In this document: positions 41,950 to 49,900 of the stretch, piece by piece
Layout of the letters: every line of letters starts with the position of its first letter
Numbering within the stretch: the stretch's first letter is position 1
The notes under the pieces: generated by a model
The model's database searches: none
What the model saw: only the letters and a program-made list of their open reading frames with translations
What the model was told of the DNA's origin: nothing
Position numbers and translations under genes: made by a program
Assembly (NCBI GenBank): GCA_014239155.1
Contig: JAAZZQ010000056.1
Span: 1 to 64,000, forward strand
Direction: 5' to 3'
Length of the DNA: 64,000 bases
DNA from: Lachnospiraceae bacterium
Lineage (GTDB): Bacteria; Bacillota; Clostridia; Lachnospirales; Lachnospiraceae

Positions 41950-41978
41950 ATAATACATTTTATTTTGAGATATGTCAA
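41950..41978 (-). promoter_or_regulatory. Promoter of the heptose operon
   Basis: Minus strand: consensus -35 TTGACA (41973-41978), 17-nt spacer, -10 TATTAT (41950-41955). The expected start is near 41943, giving a leader of about 195 nt before the GtrB-like ATG. It is the best-matching promoter in the window. Confidence 0.85.
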
Positions 41979-42432
41979 AGTAGGAAATCGCCATTGATTG
42001 AATCTCAAATAACATTATATAAGGAGTTTTATAATATCTATAGTATAATTAACACATTTATTTCTAAATTTCTCTACTCGAATAAGTTTGCAAAACCTTT
42101 TGTACACATTCGAAAATAATTTCCATATTTTTACAGCAAATAAAATATTTCTAATACTTTGACAAAATATGAATACTCTTATACAAGGCGAAAAGATAAT
42201 ACTTAATGGTGGTTATATGATTGATAACAACACAGTAGAAGAATAATCAAATAAATCAATGTATCAATTAATTATTATACATTATACTAGGTAATTGCAC
42301 ATACATTTTATATCCATAATTTAGTCTACAACAATTTTTTTAATTTTGCAATAATATGTTATGCTACTTTTGACAGTTTAAAATATCATACGAAAACTTG
42401 TATCACTTTTACAAATACGAATTTTTATCTTT
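41979..42432. other. AT-rich intergenic spacer between the two glycan loci
   Basis: This stretch of about 450 bp has no recognisable gene on either strand. Frames are short and broken. It separates the heptose operon promoter from the end of the AT-rich glycan locus. A plus-strand TTGACA (42159-42164) and a nine-codon frame with GGTGG upstream (42217-42246) are present, but I give them little weight. Confidence 0.5.
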
Positions 42433-43398
42433 CTATTTTATATAGACATATGCCAAGTTCTTTCTACATCTGTCCAAATCAATCCAATCTCCAAGCCTTA
42501 ATGCCCATTCTTCTGGTTGAAATTGATTTACACCAGAATTTGGAAAAAACGTCATCTCACTGAGATAAACTTTCCCATCTATGTTATACAAATCCACTCT
42601 GCAAAAAGCAAATGGTTTTGAAAGAATCTGTGCAATATCAACCATTTTGCTCCATCCATTTGGCTTATTCAAAGCTAGCGATGATGGATTATCTCCCAAA
42701 ATAGTTATTTCAGGAATTTGCTGAAAATCAGGTGTATAGAAAGAACGTTGCACTCCACTGGCATGCTCACCCTCACTTGTGGCAGTCCCTTTATTGACCA
42801 TCACAAGCTTTAAAATACCATGAAAGCAAAACAATCTATAGTCCAATAATGGCTCCCCTGTTTTATTCGAGAGTTTCTTTTCCACAACAATTCGAGGTAT
42901 GATATTCTTATATGACCATTCCCGTTTCACTGCATAATAACTATATTGTTGATATAGGTGAAACAACTTTTTTAACCACTTTTCATCCGTCATATTCTTG
43001 CGATATAAGTAATTATACCCCGATGAATGATTACATTTAATATAACATTCATCAGGCAGCGATTGAAAATCCACTTTATCCAAACTATCATAAATGCCAC
43101 ATATTGGCACCAAAATATTCTCTAACCCGCATTCCTTCACATAATCTCTGACTGTAACTTTATCCGCACACCTTTCCACAAGAGAACTGTAAAAATGTTT
43201 TTTCATGTACCACATTTTATCATCAAATGTTTTTGGATTGTCAATATCAATTGATTCTCTTTTCCTGTTTAACCACAATATATTATCAAAACTTAATTTT
43301 GAAAATATTGAACACGCAACAAGTTTCATTCTTATTTTTATTAATCTATATAACTTTGCTGCTTTTCTAATATCATAATTATTATTATCTCTTCCCAA
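42433..43398 (-). CDS. TupA-like ATP-grasp protein, divergent copy
   Basis: This 321-residue protein of the ATPgrasp_TupA family has N-P-K-T-F-D-D-K near residue 55, D-K-V-T-V-R-D-Y-V, Y-I-K-C-N-H-S-S-G-Y and an ending L-S-E-M-T-F-F-P-N-S-G. TupA in alkaliphilic Bacillus is needed for teichuronopeptide, so a carboxylate-amine ligase acting on a glycan is the family expectation. The start is TTG at 43398 with AGGAGG 8 nt upstream. It is the last gene of the AT-rich locus and is clearly more distant from the other two TupA-like proteins than they are from each other. Confidence 0.8.
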   Translation of the reverse strand: MGRDNNNYDIRKAAKLYRLIKIRMKLVACSIFSKLSFDNILWLNRKRESIDIDNPKTFDDKMWYMKKHFYSSLVERCADKVTVRDYVKECGLENILVPICGIYDSLDKVDFQSLPDECYIKCNHSSGYNYLYRKNMTDEKWLKKLFHLYQQYSYYAVKREWSYKNIIPRIVVEKKLSNKTGEPLLDYRLFCFHGILKLVMVNKGTATSEGEHASGVQRSFYTPDFQQIPEITILGDNPSSLALNKPNGWSKMVDIAQILSKPFAFCRVDLYNIDGKVYLSEMTFFPNSGVNQFQPEEWALRLGDWIDLDRCRKNLAYVYIK

Positions 43399-43595
43399 TA
43401 CAAGTTCCTCCTCTCATCTTCTAAACACTACTTTAAGCAGAGATATTCTAATTAATATTATAACAGTGTTCTTTTTCTTCCCTAATATATATCAATATTT
43501 TCGCTCTTACATTAATTTATGCACTCATACTCTTGTATCAAATTATAAAATTAATTCTAATAATCTCCTTTATACTTAAAAAAATTGTAATAATA

Positions 43596-44873
43596 TTATA
43601 TATTATTAAAGTAGATTGCCTTATTCTTAAATATCTTATGTACATCATACATACAGTAAACAGTATATGGTATTATTGAGGTAATTGTCGCAACTGCTGC
43701 CCCCGTTGCTCCATACTGCGGTATGAGCAGATAATTTAAGGAAAAATTAATTGCAATAACAGAAATAAACCACAGTGCTCTTATTCTTGCATGTCCCATA
43801 AAATCTAAAAAATTGGCATATAAAGATGAAATTCCATACAAAAAATAGTACGGAATCAACAGTATCAAAACTCTACTTGCAGCAGAATATTCAATTCCAT
43901 ATATATATTTAATCGCCACTTTTCCAAACAATGCGAAGCAAAAGCAAATACCTGTTGAAACTATATTATTCAACCAATTTACCTTTTTAAACTTATGTTT
44001 TTTGTCCATAAAATTTTCTTTCGTTATCATTGCTAGCGAAGCAACCGTCCCAGTCCATATGGCCATATTCACATGTGTCGCCTTTGACACAATCTGTTTT
44101 GCTATAGAATAGATTGACACCTGTTCTTTCTGACAAAACAATCCCAACATAAAAGTATCCATTTCCATAAGAACTAAACCACCCAATGACGTCAAAACAA
44201 GCGGCAGCGCATATTTAATAATTTTTTGTTGCAGCTTTATATTTACTATGCCTTCCCGCACAAGCCTCAAATTATATATTTTAGATATCATTAAAAGATT
44301 ACATAGCAGCGTCATTATCCCAGCTACACAATACCCGATTGCGATGCTTATCGGATTACTATTTACATGTAAAAGGACAATTGAAAAAAAACAGTATGAA
44401 AAATATTCTACGAACGTAATAGCGCATAACTTTCTGAATTCTTGAATACCCATATAAAAATGTTTAAAAAACTCAGTTAAAGAGTTTAGAAAAACCATTA
44501 CTCCCATAATATACATTAAATTTTTTAAGTTCGGATAGGTATAAGGGTAGCCAATTTTATGTGCAATAAATGGCGCTACAATAATCATTATCCCAAATAA
44601 TATACTGCTAATTACCATTCGCACAGCTATAGCAGCACCAAAGCTTTTCTCCCTCTCTTCACTCTTTGTAATGTGCACTTTAGATGATATATTAATGCCA
44701 AACCAACCGATACAGAATGCCATATTCGCTATTGAGAAAAAAAATACCCACTCAGCATACTTATCTACTCCTAAAAATCTCGCATAAAATACATCTGCAA
44801 TAAAATAAAACAACATTGCAAATATCTTAGCCGCAAAGGACCATAAAATATTAGAAAAAAGTGTATCTTTCAT
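43596..44873 (-). CDS. Wzx-type polysaccharide flippase
   Basis: This 425-residue protein has twelve or more hydrophobic helices. A conserved start (L-W-S-F-A-A-K-I-F-A, Y-A-R-F-L-G-V-D-K-Y) and end (L-I-P-Q-Y-G-A-T-G-A-A-V-A-T) fit the polysaccharide transport family of the MOP superfamily. It should move undecaprenyl-diphosphate-linked repeat units outward. It follows the GT4 gene by 5 bp with AAGGG before the ATG. A second flippase lies at 54602-55930, and the relic at 46186-46281 matches the C-terminus of this kind of protein. Confidence 0.9.
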   Translation of the reverse strand: MKDTLFSNILWSFAAKIFAMLFYFIADVFYARFLGVDKYAEWVFFFSIANMAFCIGWFGINISSKVHITKSEEREKSFGAAIAVRMVISSILFGIMIIVAPFIAHKIGYPYTYPNLKNLMYIMGVMVFLNSLTEFFKHFYMGIQEFRKLCAITFVEYFSYCFFSIVLLHVNSNPISIAIGYCVAGIMTLLCNLLMISKIYNLRLVREGIVNIKLQQKIIKYALPLVLTSLGGLVLMEMDTFMLGLFCQKEQVSIYSIAKQIVSKATHVNMAIWTGTVASLAMITKENFMDKKHKFKKVNWLNNIVSTGICFCFALFGKVAIKYIYGIEYSAASRVLILLIPYYFLYGISSLYANFLDFMGHARIRALWFISVIAINFSLNYLLIPQYGATGAAVATITSIIPYTVYCMYDVHKIFKNKAIYFNNI

Positions 44874-44878
44874 TTGTT

Positions 44879-46021
44879 TTACCCTTTTATTTTATTAAAT
44901 ACATTCAAGTATTTTCTTCCTACACTTTTCCATTGAAAGATTTTCTCTACATTAATTAGACTATTTTGTCCCATGTCACGTCTCAGTTTTGCATTTGAGC
45001 ACAACTCCGTAATTTTATCAGCGAATGTATCAATAGAACAAATCATGCCATTATTCGTAACTAATTCTCTACTGCCTTCACAGGGAGTCATTATAATGGG
45101 TAGCCCACACGCCATAGCTTCTAATACCACATTGGGCATTCCTTCTTTTTTAGATGGAAAAATAAAAATATCTGCCTGTTGATAATATGGAAGCAATTCT
45201 GTTTTGTCTTTCTGTCCCACAAAATGAATCATGCCAGTACATTCATTCTTCTTGGCAATTTTTTCTAATTCTTCCCGATATGGACCATCTCCGACAATAA
45301 TCAAATGTATTTTTTTATGTGATTTTTCCTCGATCTCTTTTAATTTTGGGATAACAAACTGCAAACCCTTGCGCTCAATCAGACGTGAAACAAATAAAAG
45401 ATTTATGCTTTCACCATTAGAGTCATGACTGCTTTCACTTTTCACAGAAGGATAAAATTCTTCTGTATCGACGCCATTATAGATAACATCAATTGGTTTT
45501 TTATTATAAAAATCAAATGCCATTCTTTTTAATCCATCACTATTTGCAATCAATGCATCTGCATTATTCCATATGACTTTCAGGAATGGTCCAAGTATTT
45601 TATACAGAAATGCAAATCGATCCTGAAATCCTGGAATATCCCCGCCACCAAACCGGATTATATAGGGAATTCCATATTTTTTTCTAAGCCCATATCCGAT
45701 TGGACCACTCGGTATTCCAAAAAAAACCTGACAAACATCAAAATGCTGCGTTTTTCCCAGCGACTTTATTGTAGGCCACGCCTTACAAAGATAATCTGCC
45801 ATCTCCAAAAAGCTACAATGCTCTTTGTACTTTCGCTTTGATTTCACACGAATAATATGAACCCCATAATTGTCCTCTGTCTCAAGTTGTCCTTTATACC
45901 ATGCTGATACGATTGTCACATCATGGTGCGCTTTGGCATACTCCCTTGAAAGATACATGCAGGCATTTGCTCCACCACCCCCAATAGGAGGATATTCGTG
46001 CGATATCATTAATATTTTCAT
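44879..46021 (-). CDS. GT4-family glycosyltransferase
   Basis: This 380-residue GT-B enzyme opens I-L-M-I-S-H-E-Y-P-P-I-G-G-G-G-A. The donor-side domain has F-V-S-R-L-I-E-R-K-G, I-V-G-D-G-P-Y and F-P-S-K-K-E-G-M-P-N-V-V-L-E-A-M-A-C-G-L-P, which is the E-x7-E motif of GT4. It acts in the cytoplasm on lipid-linked glycan. The SD AGGAAA precedes the ATG. It probably transfers one backbone sugar; the donor cannot be told from the sequence. Confidence 0.92.
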   Translation of the reverse strand: MKILMISHEYPPIGGGGANACMYLSREYAKAHHDVTIVSAWYKGQLETEDNYGVHIIRVKSKRKYKEHCSFLEMADYLCKAWPTIKSLGKTQHFDVCQVFFGIPSGPIGYGLRKKYGIPYIIRFGGGDIPGFQDRFAFLYKILGPFLKVIWNNADALIANSDGLKRMAFDFYNKKPIDVIYNGVDTEEFYPSVKSESSHDSNGESINLLFVSRLIERKGLQFVIPKLKEIEEKSHKKIHLIIVGDGPYREELEKIAKKNECTGMIHFVGQKDKTELLPYYQQADIFIFPSKKEGMPNVVLEAMACGLPIIMTPCEGSRELVTNNGMICSIDTFADKITELCSNAKLRRDMGQNSLINVEKIFQWKSVGRKYLNVFNKIKG

Positions 46022-46185
46022 ATACTTTCATTTCCTATTCTTATTCTTGCAATCTCATAATTAAATCCATAAATTGTTGATCATCTATATCTAATAACAT
46101 TACACTTTATAAAAATATCGTAAATTCTTTACTAACTTATATATTTGTTACATCATCTATCTATTATTACTAATATTACTTTTAG

Positions 46186-46281
46186 CTACTAATCCCAATG
46201 TATGGTGCTGCCATAGCAACTACGATTTCCATAACACCTTATACTATTTTATTATACAATAGATATTTTAACCATATTTAA
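46186..46281 (+). pseudogene. Relic of a Wzx flippase C-terminus, opposite strand
   Basis: In the 298-bp gap between the GT4 and GT2 genes, the plus strand reads L-L-I-P-M-Y-G-A-A-I-A-T-T-I-S-I-T-P-Y-T and then a terminal TAA at 46279-46281. The flippase at 43596-44873 ends L-L-I-P-Q-Y-G-A-T-G-A-A-V-A-T-I-T-S-I-I-P-Y-T. A TAG (46183-46185) stands directly before the conserved block, another stop occurs further upstream, and there is no start or ribosome binding site. It therefore looks like the decayed 3' end of a flippase once transcribed the other way, evidence of past rearrangement. Confidence 0.7.
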
Positions 46282-46319
46282 ACCAAACTAATTCCTTCAT
46301 ATTAAAATTTTATTGGTTA

Positions 46320-47258
46320 TTAATCTTTATATTCACTGATTTCCTTAACACTATAAGACGAATCCACATGAACACCATAATAAGTCTTTACTAAAATCTC
46401 GCTCATAAGTCCAAATATAAATAGAAGCAGACCTATAATGATAAAAAACACTGTCAGCAATGGTGGAAATATATTATTTGCCATCTTTCTACCTTCACAA
46501 AACAACACAATAGACCAGATTCCGCATCCTCCTCCTAGAAGCAAAAATATAAATCCCAAACCCCCTAATAAATGTAATGGTCTAGTAGAATATTTGTTCC
46601 AAAACCAGACCGATATCATATCCACAAAACCTTTTATCGTCCGTTTCCAATTATATTTTGTTTTCCCAGCAGTTCTCGGTCTATGATTCACAACAACTTC
46701 TCCAACTTTAAATCCTTTTATTTTTAAAATTGCTGGAATAAATCTATGTTGTTCACCATACAAATTGACATGATCAAAACATTCTCTCTTGTACACTTTC
46801 AAGGAACAGCCACTATCATGAATCCCATCATGCACTAGAATATGGCGAAGAAGATTTGCTCCTCTTGATGTAAATTTTTTCATTATGGTGTCCTTTCGAT
46901 GTTTACGCCAACCGGACACTACATCCAAATCATTCTCCTCCAAGTACTTTATCATCATTGGAATATCTGCAGGATCATTCTGCCTGTCCCCATCCATCGT
47001 TACAATATAGTCATATTGCGCTTCCTTAATTCCTGCATCCATTGCAGCAGTCTGCCCAAAATTTCTACGTAAACCAACATATTTTAATGGACGTAAAGAC
47101 TTACAAATCTCCTCAGTTCTATCAGAAGAACCATCATTTACAAAAATAATCTCATACACATACTGATTTTTATCACAGATATCTTTTATTTCCCTATGAA
47201 GTTCTGCGACATTACCTTCTTCATTATATATGGGCACAACAACAGACACGTTGGTCAT
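46320..47258 (-). CDS. GtrB/DPM1-like GT2 glycosyltransferase with two C-terminal helices
   Basis: This 312-residue protein has V-V-V-P-I-Y-N-E-E-G-N, F-V-N-D-G-S-S-D-R-T, L-R-R-N-F-G-Q-T-A and T-M-D-G-D-R-Q-N-D-P as metal site. Two helices near residues 225-290 follow. The family makes polyprenyl-phosphate-linked sugars. GGAGAA lies about 6 nt upstream of the ATG. It is one of four anchored GT2 proteins in the window, and all four would need a flippase or GT-C partner. No gene directly adjacent fills that role here. Confidence 0.9.
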   Translation of the reverse strand: MTNVSVVVPIYNEEGNVAELHREIKDICDKNQYVYEIIFVNDGSSDRTEEICKSLRPLKYVGLRRNFGQTAAMDAGIKEAQYDYIVTMDGDRQNDPADIPMMIKYLEENDLDVVSGWRKHRKDTIMKKFTSRGANLLRHILVHDGIHDSGCSLKVYKRECFDHVNLYGEQHRFIPAILKIKGFKVGEVVVNHRPRTAGKTKYNWKRTIKGFVDMISVWFWNKYSTRPLHLLGGLGFIFLLLGGGCGIWSIVLFCEGRKMANNIFPPLLTVFFIIIGLLLFIFGLMSEILVKTYYGVHVDSSYSVKEISEYKD

Positions 47259-47366
47259 TATACGTTCTCCTTATTCTATACATTTTTACTACCTATATTC
47301 TTATCAATATATTTGTTTAACTAATATTATATTGTATTTTATCACAATGTATCTACATTAATCAAC

Positions 47367-48416
47367 TTACAATTCTCCCTTTGCTTTTTTTCTTAAGGTT
47401 TCCCAATCATATTGGTCAAGCAATTTGATAAATCCATCAACCTTCTTATCAATATTATCGGCAGTTAACTGTGTCCTGCCCTCACTAATATCCCTCAAAA
47501 TTCTTTTACACACCGCCTCACTATAATGTCCTTGGTTTCTATAATTATTAAAATCAGTTACAATTTCCTCCTCAAACTGAGTGGCATATATAGAAACATT
47601 TGAATAAACAAGAAGCTCTCTCCAAAGTTCTTTGTAAGTCATAAGTTCTGTTCTATAATCTTTACAATCCCAGCTAGCCACACTATACGGTGGGATAAAA
47701 AATTGTATCTCTATTCCAGTCTTTTGACACGCTTCTACCCCTTTTCTTATGTTTTCCAAATTATTCCACGCCTTTTGAGAGTCAAAATCTCTAAATCCTA
47801 AATTTAAAATTTCATTTTTATACGAATTAAGAACATTTTGTTCTGAATAAAAATCACCAGTCATAATCCACCAACTATCCTGGCTTGGTACTTTCCCCCT
47901 AATATTCTGTAATATTAAATCTAGTGCATATCTAAAAACATCTTTATTCAACAAATATGGCCAAATATTTATAATTGAAATTTTTTCAGTTGTATAAGAT
48001 GGCATATCACTTCTATATCCCTCATCTGGCTTTTGAAACACTGCTGTATCCAATGCCATAATAATGGTTTTTGCCTTTCCTGCTTCAGCAGCAGCCTCTA
48101 AAGATGCTCTCAAATCATTACTATAGGAACCATGCTGAACTACCTTTACACATTTATTTTCTCCTCCATAAAATATCTTATTTGCATCCTCAATATGAAA
48201 ATTTTCACACATACTTGAACCGCAAATTAACAGATCATAATCTGCATTACGAATTAATCCTCTCGCGACATAATGCGCCCGATTTGTCTGAATCGCTTCC
48301 ATTCCTCCTAGTGGCATATGAAATACATAAAATGGATCTATAATTGCAATAAAAACCGCACACATTATTGATAAAATACCAAATGTACTTATAAAAATAT
48401 ATATAAATTTGTTCAT
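47367..48416 (-). CDS. SGNH-like membrane-anchored partner of the MBOAT acyltransferase
   Basis: The 349 residues have one N-terminal helix (about 5-28) and an extracellular domain with L-I-C-G-S-S-M-C-E-N-F, where G-S-S-M stands in the SGNH block I position. A-L-D-T-A-V-F follows, and an Asn/Gln-His element near N-Q-G-H-Y-S-E supplies the last block. The layout resembles DltD and AlgJ/AlgX-type partners of MBOAT proteins. The ATG lies 3 bp after the MBOAT stop, with GAGGGA upstream, so the pair is coupled. It probably completes transfer of an acyl group to the glycan outside the cell. Confidence 0.8.
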   Translation of the reverse strand: MNKFIYIFISTFGILSIMCAVFIAIIDPFYVFHMPLGGMEAIQTNRAHYVARGLIRNADYDLLICGSSMCENFHIEDANKIFYGGENKCVKVVQHGSYSNDLRASLEAAAEAGKAKTIIMALDTAVFQKPDEGYRSDMPSYTTEKISIINIWPYLLNKDVFRYALDLILQNIRGKVPSQDSWWIMTGDFYSEQNVLNSYKNEILNLGFRDFDSQKAWNNLENIRKGVEACQKTGIEIQFFIPPYSVASWDCKDYRTELMTYKELWRELLVYSNVSIYATQFEEEIVTDFNNYRNQGHYSEAVCKRILRDISEGRTQLTADNIDKKVDGFIKLLDQYDWETLRKKAKGEL

Positions 48417-48419
48417 CTT

Positions 48420-49868
48420 CTAAAATCCCTCATAAATAAATGTACGTACTTCCTGAAACTGTAATACAGCTACAAACAAAATTATTCCACAAATAACTGC
48501 CATCCAATTTCGACTTTTACCTTTTCGAAGTTCTCTAACATTTTTTCCCCAAAATACACTCCCAGTCAATATAACTATAATTAAAACTGTCATAATATTC
48601 TGTATGTTAATAATTATCTCATGCGCAATACCCGCATAATTCTCACACAAATACGTTATTATAGGAAAAGTATATTGCCCAAAATCATTCACAATTTCCT
48701 TGTCACCCACAAGCATTGTCCGATATATAGCATATACATCTTTTGTACTTTCGGCTCGGAAAGGAACCCACATTAATGCAACTGCACTAAATGTTACGCA
48801 CCGTCCCATAAACGTTGGAATCTTTAACCATACCTTACCGACAATTTTATCAACAATTAAACAAATACCATGCATCATTCCCCATAAAACATATGTAAAT
48901 GAAGCTCCATGCCAAAGACCACTTACTAAGAATACAATAAAAATATTTATATACTGCCGCATCCTGCCCTTGCGGTTTCCGCCAAGTGGTATATATACAT
49001 ATTTTGTCAGGAAATTAGTGAGTGTCATATGCCACCTTTTCCAAAACGCTCCAATTGATGACGCTTTATAAGGGGAATTAAAATTCGTTGGAAGTTGAAA
49101 TCCCATCATGGACGAAATTCCTTCCACAATATCACAATATCCCGAAAAATCAAAATATAACTGTAACGTATAAGCAAACACACTTAAAGACATTGTCAAA
49201 CATTTCGCACTTTCTATATTATTAAATCCAAGATCAGCTATTTTCCCAAGCCAGGATGCAATAATAACCTTTTTCCCCATCCCAAGGCAAAATGATATCA
49301 CCCCTTCTCTTACATACTCCTGTGAAACATGGCGGCATCCTCTATCCCTAAGTTGCTCTATAAAATCACTATGATGTAGAATAGGCCCAGAAACAATCAC
49401 AGGAAAAAAGACGCTAAATAGAACATACTCTCTAAAAGTATATTTCATTTCTCCATTTCTGTACGTATCAACAATAAAGCACACTTGTTCCAATGTATAA
49501 AAACTTATTCCAATCGGAACAATCAGTTTCCACAGTACTGCCTTTCTGTCAATCAACATATGAAACCAATTGCCATATTTCAACAAAAGTAATACCCCGA
49601 CATTAGCAAGGATCAAAATAACCATTAATACCTTACGCCATTTTATCTGTCTTGTTCTGTCCATATATTTTGCACCTATATAATTGATATATATTGTTCC
49701 TAATATAATCAGTACAAACCGATAATCATAACTTCCAATGAATATTAATGAAACCAATATCAAAAATGCATCTGCCAAACTATACTTATCTATTCTATTT
49801 AATATTGTCCACCCAAATAGTGTAAATGGTAAAAAAGCCAAAACAAATATATATGATGTAATTCCCAT
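48420..49868 (-). CDS. MBOAT-family membrane-bound O-acyltransferase (DltB/AlgI-like)
   Basis: This 482-residue polytopic protein has Y-L-Q-L-Y-F-D-F-S-G-Y-C-D-I-type strings (L-Q-L-Y-F-D-F-S-G-Y), F-W-K-R-W-H-M-T-L, Y-I-P-L-G-G-N and S-G-L-W-H-G-A-S-F-T-Y-V-L-W-G, which includes the catalytic His of the family. It should pass an acetyl (or D-alanyl) group across the membrane. With no dltA or dltC nearby, O-acetylation is more likely than D-alanylation. It works with the SGNH-like protein encoded 3 bp downstream. Confidence 0.92.
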   Translation of the reverse strand: MGITSYIFVLAFLPFTLFGWTILNRIDKYSLADAFLILVSLIFIGSYDYRFVLIILGTIYINYIGAKYMDRTRQIKWRKVLMVILILANVGVLLLLKYGNWFHMLIDRKAVLWKLIVPIGISFYTLEQVCFIVDTYRNGEMKYTFREYVLFSVFFPVIVSGPILHHSDFIEQLRDRGCRHVSQEYVREGVISFCLGMGKKVIIASWLGKIADLGFNNIESAKCLTMSLSVFAYTLQLYFDFSGYCDIVEGISSMMGFQLPTNFNSPYKASSIGAFWKRWHMTLTNFLTKYVYIPLGGNRKGRMRQYINIFIVFLVSGLWHGASFTYVLWGMMHGICLIVDKIVGKVWLKIPTFMGRCVTFSAVALMWVPFRAESTKDVYAIYRTMLVGDKEIVNDFGQYTFPIITYLCENYAGIAHEIIINIQNIMTVLIIVILTGSVFWGKNVRELRKGKSRNWMAVICGIILFVAVLQFQEVRTFIYEGF

Positions 49869-49900
49869 TCCTTAGTCCTCTTTCTTAATACGAAATTGTA

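Noticed and set aside
42159-42246. Plus-strand TTGACA with a nine-codon frame preceded by GGTGG
   Set aside because: No good -10 at correct spacing, and the peptide is too short to support.
41748-42432. JUMPstart/ops element for RfaH-type control
   Set aside because: No GGCGGTAGC-like core on either strand in this spacer.
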